Part shown: in pieces, positions 53,160-63,690 of the stretch
Layout of the letters: each line of letters begins with the position of its first letter
How positions within the stretch are numbered: the first letter of the stretch is position 1
Assembly: GCA_930367215.1 (NCBI GenBank)
Contig: OV884059.1
Span: forward strand, 236,529,803-236,593,802
Direction of reading: 5' to 3'
Source: Pollenia angustigena
Taxonomy: Eukaryota; Arthropoda; Insecta; Diptera; Polleniidae
Length of the DNA stretch: 64,000 nt
The notes under the pieces: model-generated
Seen by the model: the letters and a program-made list of their open reading frames with translations, nothing else
The model's database searches: none
Told to the model about the DNA's origin: nothing
Translations under genes and position numbers: made by a program

Positions 53160-54087
53160 CTAATGACTATACCTTGTACATATTCTACCATGTTCTAAAG
53201 GATTTTAGGAATTCTTTGGATAGAGCGATTAACGAAAGCTCAAAGCTTTTTTTATGACTTCTGTGAGAAAACAAGTCTCACACCCGTAAAGAAGCATAGA
53301 GAGAACAAAGGATTTAAATATGTTTATTTTTGTACAAACACTGTAGGCAGTTGAGTTCCATATTTTATGAAGCTGTGCCTTCCTAATTTAGCTTTCAACA
53401 TATCTTACAGTTCCGCCGTTCTCTGTAGTCATGCCACCCAAATATTGAAACTCTTCCAGACGATACATTCGGGATTTTAGAAGGTATAAGCAATCGGAAG
53501 AACCTGGTATTTGCCTGCATCTCCTTTGTATGTGAGGCTTTTGTTCCAAAACCAACTTTGTTTGATTCTAGAGAAAGGAGCCCTAGAATCGCTTGCATTT
53601 CACAAAATCTGTGGGTAAGTTCACACTTGTCATCATCGTAGTCAAGCGATTCAAGCCGACTATTAGATCGAAGGGGATACGAAACAATTCCGCGTACATT
53701 CTCATCATTTGTGCTCAAGGATACTGCATCCATTGCAATAAGAAACAGCAATGTAGATCTAGGGATCCCTGTCTTACACCAGAAATAGTTTTAAATGGAT
53801 CAGACAGTTTTCCTTCTTGTAGAACAGTGCATTGAAAGCTATCATAGATGCTACCTATTATGTAAATGATCTTATGTGGAACTCCCATACTGTTCTGAAC
53901 GGCACATATACATTGTTAGCCGTACAGATAAATTATATCTTTTACAAGTATTTTGAGAGGTGTTGCCAACTGACTTAGTAACAAGCAGTTTGTCGATCAT
54001 TTGATCGACACATGATCTGCCACTTCTGAGACCGGCTTGTTCGGCGTTTTCCGTCGAAATGTTTATTATCCGTTCAAAGATGATATT

Positions 54088-54342
54088 CGGTCAAAAAAGG
54101 AGAATCAATTAAGTTATACATGTACAAAAAGCGTAGGATACCTAAACGCGTAGAATGCGAAAAGTCGATATTATGTTAGCATTTGTAAGCGTTTCAAACG
54201 GCGTTCGAACAAATCAGCTGATTTTGACAATCTAAATTAGATTTTTATTTTGTATGATGCAGCGTTAAAAGCGTTGCACGGATGTTTACGCGTGCAGCAT
54301 GCAATGCCTCGACGAGAAAACTCATGGTGTGGACCTTCAAAT
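54088..54342. mobile_element. Truncated copy of the TTAA MITE, inverted
   Basis: Matches the complement of 51218..51548 from GTCAAAAAAGGAGAATC through GCGTTCGAACAAATCAGCTG to GGTGTGGACCTTCAAATTAA. The terminal end nearest the LINE relic is missing. Confidence 0.6.
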
Positions 54343-54796
54343 TAAGGATTGAAAAAGTAAACAAAAATTACCCAAAACCGTCAACCTCTTTAACATTTTT
54401 CAAGAACTGTAGAATTGCGGAAATTACCGAGATCCCTGGAAATTCAAAATGTATTCTTGCTTTCCTGAAAAAGTCTGGGAAAAAATATCCCTACAAACAA
54501 CTTTATTAAATTTTAACCTGTAGATGTTTAAACTATTTAAAATATTAAAGGCAACTTTTTCTCGTGTGTTGTCTTTTAAAGGCGCATCTGATTAATTGGC
54601 AAACAGTGGTAATTTAAAATACATAATAATTAAATTTAAAAATTCAGACTTTTGTTTGTGAAGAAACGTCAAATAAAACTTGTTATAGTCATAAATAAAT
54701 AAAATACATAAACATTTTAATTTAATAATGATTTCGTGAACTGGCCATTCAAAAAGCTTGTTTACTAAAATATTAATGATCACCAACTCCATTTTT
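54343..54796. other. Non-coding, nothing recognised
   Basis: AT-rich stretch between the TTAA MITE copy and Helentron H5. Confidence 0.4.
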
Positions 54797-56205
54797 ATAC
54801 CCACACCACAATAGTGAAGAGGGTATTATGCGTTTGTGCTGATGTTTGTAACAAATTTAAATATTGATATTGATCGTCTCAGAATCCAAAGTGGATCTAA
54901 CGATGTCCGTCCGTACGTCCATTTGATAAAATTTGGTATACAGACTGCCACAAGGAACAAGCCCAGGCCTGCCATTTTTGCCGATTTATCGGCATTTTGA
55001 CGATTTTTTGCCCCTAAATTATCAAAGTGCCGATTTGCCAATTTTTGCTCCAAAAATGCCGATTTTTTGACTAACACGTAAATGGCGATTACTTTTTGTT
55101 TGTTTGATAATAATACATTAACTTTAAGCGATACTAAAACAGTTGTAACATTGAAAAGAGACAACTGTTATTAAGTCAGCGCTTCTACTAAAGAAAAAGG
55201 GGTTAGTTTTATTCAAAATTAAATGCAGTGTTTGTAATGTGTGTTGGGTTAATATATTTTTATTTAAAAAATATTCCACTATGAAGAATTAAAGGCCAAA
55301 GTTAAAAAAGAAATAATTTTTAAGCCTAAAATAATAATAATATTAATAATTTGTTGCTTTTACGCCAAATCGTGGGCGCATAGTGCTAAAATAATTCAGT
55401 TAAAATTTCTTTTTCTATTAGGAAAATATACAAAACTTTATATATGTGTTTGAAAATGGATAGATAAATGCTTACAAAAGAATAAAGGTAAGATAAATTT
55501 ATATTCACTATCAATGAATTAATTTGAAATAATAATTACTTTGATAATTAAATAATTTTTTTTTTTAAGATTATCACGCAATTGAGGACGATGTTAGTAC
55601 ATAAATTAAATAGCCAATTCTTATGTAAGGAAAATTAAATAAATTTGCAAACTTTTTGGCAAAAAATTTCAGATTTATAACGTGAACATTTTAAGGCAGC
55701 ATTTGATACAATTTTTGGTCCTTCCACATTCTTCCGCAAATGAATTTTTTTAAAGTAACAGAGTTTTGATGTTGACTGGAAAATTTATCTTTGCAAGTTA
55801 TTCGTTTTTTAAAGATTATTTAAAAATTAATAATTTAAACTGTTTTGATATTAATATTAAAACGGATTTAATACAAATGTCAAACTCAAATATTTGTATG
55901 TATATGGAATATACTTAATTATAAGAAAGATAAAAAAAACTTTATATTTAACTACAATTTCTTTGTAAAACGTTTATTTTGATTGATTCTTTCGAAATTT
56001 CATAAGTTATAAACATTACATAATTCTGAATTGTTCTTATTTGTAAGTAAGAATAGGTTTTATTGTATTTAAAATACGTATTTTTAATTTGCCGATTTTT
56101 TTATATTAAAGTGCCGATTTTTTTTTTAAATATGCCGATTTTTTATTAAAATTATCTGGCACCCCTGAACAAGCCTTTTAAAAATGGTGAGAATCAGTCC
56201 ATAAC
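54797..56205 (+). mobile_element. Helentron (copy H5), split by a hAT MITE
   Basis: Starts TATACCCACACCACAATAGT and follows H4: GAGGGTATTATGC, GATCTAACGATGTCCGTCCG, GATAAAATTTGG, CACAAGGAACAAGCC. It resumes at 56176 (TTTTAAAAATGGTGAGAATC). The 3' hairpin was not found. Confidence 0.65.
54964..56167. mobile_element. hAT MITE with perfect 8-bp duplication AACAAGCC
   Basis: AACAAGCC at 54956..54963 and 56168..56175. Ends CAGGCCTGCCATTTTTGCCG and, complemented, CAGGGGTGCCAGATAATTTT. GCCGATTTTT motifs repeat near both ends. No transposase seen. H4 shows the same Helentron sequence without this insert. Confidence 0.8.
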
Positions 56206-57261
56206 AGCGGTCATCACAAAGAGAGACCGTTAAAAATGTGTATGTAGTGGTGAGTGCAAAGAGAGGAAAATAAATTTACTCGTTTGAGACATTTACTATG
56301 TGTTTTGTTCTTGTTTTTTAAAATTATGTCTTTTTACAATTGTTTCGTTAACCTTTGTGTTATGTGTGTGTGAAATTCACGAAAAGTGCTCGGCCACCGG
56401 AACCATAGCGTGATGATCGCTGATCCATAACTTCAAATTGAGCCCATACAACAGTGATGTCAAAAATGAAAATTGTGGTTGTAGTGCTTTATATTAGTAT
56501 TAGTGAATAAAGAGACAAGTTTTCTTAATAAAAATAACAAAAATACGTAAGCATCCGCCACATGTGTACTCGTCGCTTGATAATCGACAACTGAATTGTG
56601 TACTCTCGTGGACTAAATGAAAGAGCGTAAGAATGTGTGTGAATTTTTAGCTAGCACAATTGTGCTATGAAATTGAATGAATTTGACATCAATGCCATAC
56701 AAGCTTCTGTCTTTGTGACCATAAACATTTTTATTATATTGGTCCAAGCTTTAATGCAATTTTAACCTTCTTACCAAATTTTATTGGTCAAATATAGATC
56801 GACTATAGCTCTAACACAATTACTACAACCGAAATGCCTTTTACCCCCAATTTCAGTTCAGTAAAAATAATAAGTTTTAACTGAACTGGGTGAGATTGGG
56901 GGTTAATGTCAAAACTTCCTTATAAATGTTGGTATTGACAAAAAAATAAGGCGACATTAACACTGACGATAACTGTTCATATGACGATATAAACCACTGG
57001 TTTCGCTCTCTTAAACTAGATTGCCAAACATGCTGTTCATACGATTCGTGATTGTTTCATTTTGACATATTTTTTTTGTGTTGTTAGTGTGATTCTTTTT
57101 AAAATAGATAAAAAAAGTAAATAAAACTTAAAAATATATGTATTATTTAATACTTTTATTAATATTATTATGTTATTATTATCACTTTCTTTTATTAAAC
57201 ATAAATGTTTATCTTGTTTTTTTCTTTGTTTTGATTTTGTTTGAGAGCTAGTTCAGATAAA
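56206..57261. other. Non-coding, holds one micro-MITE
   Basis: Includes the 59-bp MITE at 56844. TTTCGCTCTCTTA at about 57000 recurs inverted near 60030 (TAAGAGAGCGAAAC), hinting at an outer element around the 57-60 kb insertions. No gene. Confidence 0.4.
56844..56902. mobile_element. 59-bp Harbinger-like micro-MITE
   Basis: CCCCCAATTTCAGTTCAG at left; right end complement CCCCCAATCTCACCCAGTTC. TTA flanks both sides. It is essentially two TIRs, related to the GGCCAATTTCACC element at 37815. Confidence 0.65.
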
Positions 57262-58471
57262 GGGTGTGTGTGAAACGGTAGCTAAGTACTCATGGAAGTA
57301 AAATTTTGACACTATTGAGGTGAATAAAATTTCACTAGCCTTAGGGGCTAGCAAGAATAATAGAAATAAAGATTACGCCTTGCGCATGTTTAACCTATTG
57401 ATGACGTAGTAGTTCCCTTGTTAAGATTACCAAGTCTCTTTTATATGTGAAAATCGTAATTTCTTACAAAAAATTTATGTTTTACGTGATAGTTGGCAAC
57501 CTTGCAATTAATTTACTCAGAGAGTTCAAAAAAAAATATTATATTAATTGCCAAAAAACTAATAATTTTGCTTAATATTTTATATTAAAAATATTATTAC
57601 AATAAATACAATTTTAAAAAGTATTCAAAAGTGTGTTAAAAGTAGCATAATTAAGAAAAATAAAATCTAAATAAGAATAGAAGAGAGCAGAAAAGAGAAC
57701 AAACATAAAGTGTGCAGTGGGCAAATGCCAACAAATTAACCGCAAAAAAACAAATCAAGAAATTGTGCGAAAAACTAACGTGTTGCGTCCTTTTAATTAA
57801 ATGTCTTTATTTTTATATTTATGTAAGTTAAAAATAAAATTATTAAGACAAAAGGAACTTCTTATAAAAAATGTTCAGTTTTCAAATAATTTTAATAGAA
57901 AAATAATAAATTGTTCCACTGTCATATTTACACATAAACATACCAGTTTGAAAGTTACAAATTATAAGCCAATGAGAACTAAGGTTGTGTGACGTCACAG
58001 TTCCTACATGCGCAGTAAAAACTTTTTATATCTGCCTGATGTCGTAATCTTTATTTCTATCATTCTTGGGGGCTGGTATACATTTTGGCATTAGTGAAGA
58101 AATTTTTGACAACCATAAAATTATTTTTTTTCATCAAATTTGTTTAAACAAAATTAAAAATAATAAGGAAGCAGGACCAGCGGCAAAAAAAAATTAAAAA
58201 GAATTATACAAGATGAAAGTATTTAAATATGTATAAGCTTTTTTGCCCACACTTTTTGTAAAAATTGTTAATATATCAGAACGAATTCATCAAATAGTTG
58301 GGACGATCTCATTTCTAACAGAATTGAAATGATTATTGGTAAACGTTTGCTTAATTTATTGATTTTCACAAAACTATTAATAACTGTTTTTTTCTTTACA
58401 AATATGAAAATTTTGTACCACAAACAAATTTCATTCCACCATAGAACTTTGCTACCGTTTCATACACACCC
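57262..58471. mobile_element. MITE with GGGTGTGTGTGAAACGGTAGC ends
   Basis: GGGTGTGTGTGAAACGGTAG at the left and the complement of CTACCGTTTCATACACACCC at the right; the match extends through CTAAGT. It contains the 57341..58077 element and lies directly left of the LINE insertion. Confidence 0.7.
57341..58077. mobile_element. Nested element with AAGAATRATAGAAATAAAGA arms
   Basis: AAGAATAATAGAAATAAAGA at about 57352 and its complement at about 58048..58067, continuing with TTACG; a second inverted pair is TGCGCATG. Exact ends are unclear (GGGGCT-like on both sides). No coding motif. Confidence 0.6.
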
Positions 58472-58496
58472 AAACTAACGAAAACTGTTATCAAAA

Positions 58497-59887
58497 CTGA
58501 TTCACCCAGTGGTCTCCAAACGATGATTGATTCCCTTCATGTGTATAGTAACTTATGGCATTTAAAAGTCAACCTTGCTAAATCCAAAGTATTAGTTTTT
58601 CGCAGTAGCACTAGAATATCAAACAACTTAAAGTGGAAATTTGGAGAAAATGAAATTGAAATCGTAAATTCATATAAATATCTTGGTATGGACTTGTGTA
58701 ACAATTTATCCTTTAGAAAACATTTGGAAAATAAACTAACTACATTAAAAATGGCAATATCTTCATCTTGGTCAAAATATATAAACCATCCCAAAATATC
58801 TAATAAAAATAAACTTAAAATCTTCAGCGCTGTATCTCGGTCAATCATGTTTTACGGAGCCCAAGTATGGGGTTACATGAAATACGAAATAGTTGAAAAA
58901 CTATTTAGATTTTTTATTAAAAAGATGTTACTTTTACCTAGCAACACTCCAAACTATATGCTCTTTTTAAAAACGGGTTTAAACTCTTTATACATAGATA
59001 CGTTAAAATTGCATTTTGATTACATCAACAAAGTTCTTAACATGCCATGCGACAGATTACCTCGAAAGCTTGCAGAAATAATAATCGCTAAACAAACTTT
59101 TTGGGCTAAGGATTGGACGAACTTGTGTGCTAAAATTCATTTTGTGCCACATAATAATTCTGTACCACTAAGCAACCATTGCAAATCAATTTTACCACTT
59201 GTTAAAATTTATGAATATCAAACCTTTATTGCCGACGCTAGAAACTCTCAGTTTCATGACTTATACTCACAATTCAATTATTCTTTGCTTCAAATCACTA
59301 CTACGGAACTCTCGTCTCGTGCGATAAGTCTATTGATAAGAGCAAGAGGAGGACTGTTGGATATAAATGCTAGATCTTTTAGAAGTACATCCGACGGAAT
59401 CTGCACTCTCTGCAATCTAGACGCAACGGAAAATACTCTACACTTTATAGGTACATGCCCCATTTATAGTGGATTTAGAAGTACATTTTTCAATAAACAT
59501 CAACTAAACCTACTCGACGTTCTAAATATTCTGAACGGGGATGCCTTTAATTTTGGTTCCCTTGTTAATTACCTGGAATCTTGCCTCAAATACAGAAAAG
59601 TGATATTAAATGAATTTGCTTAGTTCCTTTTTATATTTTTGAATTTGTTAATTCCTTTTTATATTTTTATAATCTATATAAATATTTGTACTTAGTTCTT
59701 TTGTTAAACAAATTTTATGCTGTAAATTAGTTTACAAATTTATCTTTTTGAATTTTTATTTTTTTAACAGCTTTAATGTTGCCAATCTGGCTCACAACTG
59801 TATGTTATGCCAGTTATAGATCATTATTTAAATTTAAACAAACCTTGTTATTATATTAGTAAATGTATCTATTAAATAAATAAAAAA
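58497..59887 (+). mobile_element. 5'-truncated LINE with 16-bp target duplication
   Basis: AAAACTGTTATCAAAA at 58481..58496 and 59888..59903 flanks the insert. It begins inside the RT ORF, right after where the catalytic YADD box should be, and ends with AATAAATA and a short A tail. The coding part is uninterrupted (58499..59623), so the insertion is recent. Confidence 0.9.
58523..59623 (+). CDS. LINE ORF2 C-terminal part (thumb and zinc finger)
   Basis: 366 codons; the open frame in fact begins at 58499 with DSPSGLQT. KVNLAKSKVLVFRSS is the segment after the RT catalytic box; SYKYLGMDLCNNLSF, SIMFYGAQVWGY, GLLDINARSF and CTLCNLDATENTLHFIGTC (C-C-H-C finger) follow in the usual order for Jockey/CR1-like LINEs. 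Without the palm domain it cannot copy RNA. Transcription would depend on outside promoters. Clade is not resolved. Confidence 0.85.
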   Translation: MIDSLHVYSNLWHLKVNLAKSKVLVFRSSTRISNNLKWKFGENEIEIVNSYKYLGMDLCNNLSFRKHLENKLTTLKMAISSSWSKYINHPKISNKNKLKIFSAVSRSIMFYGAQVWGYMKYEIVEKLFRFFIKKMLLLPSNTPNYMLFLKTGLNSLYIDTLKLHFDYINKVLNMPCDRLPRKLAEIIIAKQTFWAKDWTNLCAKIHFVPHNNSVPLSNHCKSILPLVKIYEYQTFIADARNSQFHDLYSQFNYSLLQITTTELSSRAISLLIRARGGLLDINARSFRSTSDGICTLCNLDATENTLHFIGTCPIYSGFRSTFFNKHQLNLLDVLNILNGDAFNFGSLVNYLESCLKYRKVILNEFA

Positions 59888-60253
59888 AAAACTGTTATCA
59901 AAATTGGGGATGATAGCATATTTTTTCTGTATCGCAGCCTGCTTCAAAATGAAATTACCTGTTTCGCTCTCAAAATGTTGTATGGGGAAACAAGTCGTTT
60001 CAATCATGTGTGGGGCGCGAAACAGGAATAAGAGAGCGAAACACGAACATTGCTGTTCGTGTGAACATGGTTTTATGACGTGTTTTGATTGGTACAGAAT
60101 TGAACATTGGAATTTCGTAAATTTAGATGAAGAAATCTAAATATTATACGGCACAAAGAACTCTTAACCTCATAACATAATTTTGCTCTGTCCGGTCCAT
60201 GATTGCTCGTGGATCTAAATAGGTTACACCTCGAAAATTTATCTCTAAACTCT

Positions 60254-60575
60254 GAGGGGCTACTCTCTATTGCGATGCAAAAGAAAATTGTAGCAAATCT
60301 AGCGATTGGTACTCTTCAATACGTTTGCGCATGTGTCTTTCGCGTCTTTTAATTTTTTTCTTTTCGTATATCATCACTTTATTTTAATTATCCAATTTCA
60401 AATATTTTTACACACTTTGGCATTTCATTACTGTAAATCCGCGTCATCTCTAGTTTTTATTGCCACTATCGCTTCATTTTCAGAAAATTTTGCGAAAGTG
60501 ATAGAGAGTACCAAGTTGGCATTTAGCTTTCGCATCGAAATTGTTTTCACATCGCATTAGAGAGTAGACCCCCTC
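60254..60575. mobile_element. MITE with GAGGGGCTACTCTCTA ends
   Basis: GAGGGGCTACTCTCTATTGC and right end complement GAGGGGGTCTACTCTCTAAT; the arms continue with GCGATG. A second inverted pair (ATTGGTACTC / GAGTACCAA) lies inside. 322 bp. Confidence 0.65.
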
Positions 60576-60632
60576 TTGTGTAGGGTTTCTATCATATAGT
60601 TAGGGTGGACCGACTTAACTTTCTTACTTGTT
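60576..60632 (+). repeat. Helentron 3' end fragment
   Basis: GGGTGGACCGACTTAACTTTCTTACTTG, given here only as pattern: a weak GGTSGACC-type hairpin, then CTTACTTG, as in H4. It is a solo end or a heavily truncated copy. Confidence 0.4.
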
Positions 60633-60639
60633 AAATAAA

Positions 60640-60725
60640 CTTGATACATACGTGTATGGACATACATACATATGCATATGTATGTTGGACATCTGTATAT
60701 ACATATGTACATATGTATGTACATT
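60640..60725. repeat. TATG/CATA microsatellite
   Basis: Imperfect runs of ACATACATATGCATATGTAT-type units. Simple-sequence DNA. Confidence 0.7.
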
Positions 60726-61822
60726 TTTTGACTATTATATTTCTAACCTATCCATCCATCCATGCGTCCATCTACAAGTACAATGTGATTTTGTATTTTA
60801 AAGAAAAATATTTATATATGTTTGTACTTTGTATGTCTATATCAAAGCGTAGTCATCATCATCATGTAGCGAAGCGTTTCCAACTTAATGCAACCTCATT
60901 CACGGTTGCTTGTCCGTCCATTGGGCTCTGCGACTGCCTAAACGCGTTAGCGATTGGTTTGTTTGGCGGTTTGTGCACTATTGAATATATATGAAAATTT
61001 TGCTCCAATTTAACAAACAGTTACCAAATTTTAACTTTTCGTTAATTTATTTCAAGTGTGTAATTTTTCGTTATTTTTATTTATTTTTTTACTTTTATTA
61101 CAGACATTGTTATTGCTGTCGTATTTTTTTTTTTAATTTTTGTTAATTTGTTTTGATAAGTTCATGTTTTGCGATTATTTAACGTAAAAACTCCTCCAAA
61201 ACGAAAGTTTGTTGTTTTGTTTTTCTCTTTCTTCTCTTTCTTTTTTTAATTTTGTTTCCTACAATTAGTTTTATTAAACAGTGATTGATTTGTGATTTAG
61301 TTTCCACTTCTTTTAAAATTTTTCGGTGCCCCTAAATGTTTCTTTTTTGGTGCCGCTGCACGCATTTTAACAATGAACTATTAAAGTGAAATGCACTTTA
61401 TTGCATTAATTTGTTTCTGCATTTTTATTATCTTTTCAGTTAAAATTATTTTTAAAAAATTAAAATTAAATAAAAAACGTAAAGTTTTGGTAGTTCAGTT
61501 TATACAAAAAAAAAACACAAATTTTCTTATTGTAAATTATCTCTCATCAAAATATTATTTAATTTATTATTACTTAATAAAATCTAAGTTTAAAATGAAT
61601 ATTATAATCAATAACAATTTCTTATCAAAAAGGTCTTCACCAGAATGTTGTTACACATGGGGCGATGCGTATAAAAATCTTATTGATAACAAACAAATAT
61701 GTATTACAAAATAGGTCGGGGTTAAGACATTCGTCTTTTTTACAGACCTTCAACGTATAAGAGAAATATTTCTCAAATAAAACTAATTCTTTTCTCGTTT
61801 CAAGGACTAGAAAATAGGCATA
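60726..61822. other. Non-coding with one GC-richer patch
   Basis: The patch 60845..60990 (CGTAGTCATCATCATCATG, CCTAAACGCGTTAGCGATTG) stands out from its AT-rich flanks. It could be a promoter or an old element end, but no ORF, TATA box in context or repeat partner supports a call. The 107-codon ORF at 61391 is AT-biased and motif-free. Confidence 0.35.
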
Positions 61823-62176
61823 TACCCTGCAAATAATATTGGACCACCTATCCATTTTGATAAAGTGGACTACTCCATTGACTGGTGCAATGTAATGCAA
61901 GCATGGACCATGTCATTGTTAAAAAGTGTTTGTAGTGAGACAACATATCTTCGTTTTTAACGACTTCAAAGCTAATACTTTTGAGTATACCATGGAGTAG
62001 TTTTAAAACTACTCCTTTGTAATCCAAAGCTGAGTTTTATATCCTGCCCTAGGACATCGCAATGTTAAATAGTCCATGTTTTTTCCATACGTTTGGGTTA
62101 TTTTTAGACTAGTCCTAGTACCTTGTGGGCTACACTTTACACGCGTGTTTGGACTAGTCCTATTATTTGCAGGGTA
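61823..62176. mobile_element. MITE with TACCCTGCAAATAATA ends
   Basis: Ends TACCCTGCAAATAATA and TATTATTTGCAGGGTA are perfect complements over 16 bp. GGACTAGTCCTA occurs twice near the right side. 354 bp, no coding. Confidence 0.75.
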
Positions 62177-62192
62177 ACTGTTTTTGGCATAC

Positions 62193-62550
62193 ACAGAAAA
62201 AAACAATCGGGATAAATCAAGTTTTTTTATACTTACTTTAAGTACGAGTCGTACTCAAAAATTCAAGTACGAATAACGATAAAACGTACTTAAAATAATT
62301 CTTAATGGGATTAATTTCAAAAATCAATCCCAGAATTTCTTAAAAAAAAGTATGAACTTCTTAAAACATGTAAAAAATAGATTAAAATTTTCGTTGGTAG
62401 TGACACTCTGATAGTAAAGTTGCAGACACTACAACAACACCACTCAAATGGCTAAACACGATTTGCTTGTTGTCTGTAGAAACAACAAAAACAACAGAAC
62501 AAGACGAAAACACATTACATATTTAAATTGAGAACTCTTGCTCCTCATTT
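62193..62550 (+). repeat. ACACAGAAAAAAA-end MITE fragment
   Basis: Starts ACACAGAAAAAAACAATCGG, has AAGTACGAGTCGTACTC and AATTCAAGTACGAATAACG, then CACTACAACAACACCACTC. It is related to 14524..14660. No right end in the window. Confidence 0.45.
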
Positions 62551-63666
62551 ATGGCGATTTCTTTTTTGAGAAAAATATGTTACAGTATATACATGTTACA
62601 TTTTCTAATGTTACCTATAATCACTCGAAGTGTTACATGTTGCACAATTTCAATAGAACACAATTAGTGCTTTTATTTACAACTATAACACTTTCATCAT
62701 TAATGTACTTAATGAGCGATTTTTAAAGCTATTTAAGCGGTTTCTGCACGCTATTACGGGTTGGAAACAAATACAGTCAAATCCCGATAATTCGTACCCC
62801 GATAAATCGTAATTCCCGATAATTCGTAATAAACTGTCGGTCCCTTGAAAAAATCTCTTTAAATCGTAAAATGTCCATACATTTTGGTCCCCTCGCTAAT
62901 TCGTATTTTTTCAAATAAAATCTTCTTAACCTCTTATAAATCGTAATTGTTTGCTAACTACCACTTATAATTCGTAATAAAAACAACATAAAAAGGGAAA
63001 TAATGATTTTTCGTATACCGATTTGATTTTTTTTGCGTGTGTTTTTGCTTGTGTGTGTGTTTATTTATTTAAGATCAGTTTGTTACATGAATAATTTTTA
63101 TATATTTTATTTTCAACAATTGTCTTTTATGTTTTTTTTATCGGTTTGGTAAATAAATTAAAAAATCCCGTTATTTATTTTATTTTAACCCCGTTAATTC
63201 GAAACCCCGCTAAATCGAAAACCCCTATAATTCATAAGAAATGATCGGTCCCTTGCGATTACGAATTATCGGGATTCTACTGTATTAACATCTCTAATGT
63301 CTTATAAAAATTAAAACGTTTATAATATAAATCGACTTTTTTTGATTTTAATGTGAAAATATTTTTATATTTTGTTTTAAAACTAATTGTTTACAAAATT
63401 ATGAGCGGTATGAATTATGACAAACAAAATAAAGCATTCGTTCTACAAAGAAAGTAGTAAGTACCAAAGTTGTAAAACAGGGCAGTATGAACACCTTAAG
63501 TAAAAGTAAGGGTAAAATATGCAACATGTTTTGCACGTTTTTTATCAACATATTCACAAAAGAACTTGAAAATTTTTCATACAGTTGTATTTTTTGTACA
63601 AACGAACACAAAAATGTAGAACATGTAACATTAATGCAACATTTTTCTCAGAAAAGAAATCGCCAT
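62551..63666. mobile_element. MITE with ATGGCGATTTCTTTT ends, hosting a pogo MITE
   Basis: ATGGCGATTTCTTTTTTGAG at the left and the complement of CTCAGAAAAGAAATCGCCAT at the right; the arms continue through AAAAATRTTRC and ATGTTACAT. Removing the pogo MITE leaves about 607 bp. Confidence 0.7.
62774..63282. mobile_element. Pogo/Tigger MITE with TA duplication
   Basis: TA then CAGTCAAATCCCGATAATTC; right end complement CAGTAGAATCCCGATAATTC, followed by TA. Subterminal AATTCGTAA / AAATCGTAA motifs repeat along both arms. 509 bp, no transposase. Confidence 0.85.
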
Positions 63667-63690
63667 TAGTTTATATTTGCAGTTATATAT

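Larger units (their letters stand above)
51560..54087 (-). mobile_element. RTE-like LINE RT relic, minus strand, split by a hAT element
   Basis: From right to left: ENAEQAGLRSGRSCVDQMID (RT motif near 54050), VRQG near 53770, FLIAMDAV, LDYDDDKCELTHRFCEMQA (catalytic box with YDDD for YADD, about 53630), MLLYGCET near 53280 and FVNRSIQRILK. After the hAT (51924..53159) come GWIGHTFR and PLGSRKRGRP (51710..51590). The C-terminal layout matches the LINE at 12299..13546, so it is probably the same clade. Multiple stops and frameshifts. Both ends abut MITEs. Confidence 0.7.

Noticed and set aside
61391..61714. 107-codon ORF with hydrophobic start
   Set aside because: AT-biased Ile/Lys/Asn/Phe composition expected by chance, with no domain and no repeat or gene context.
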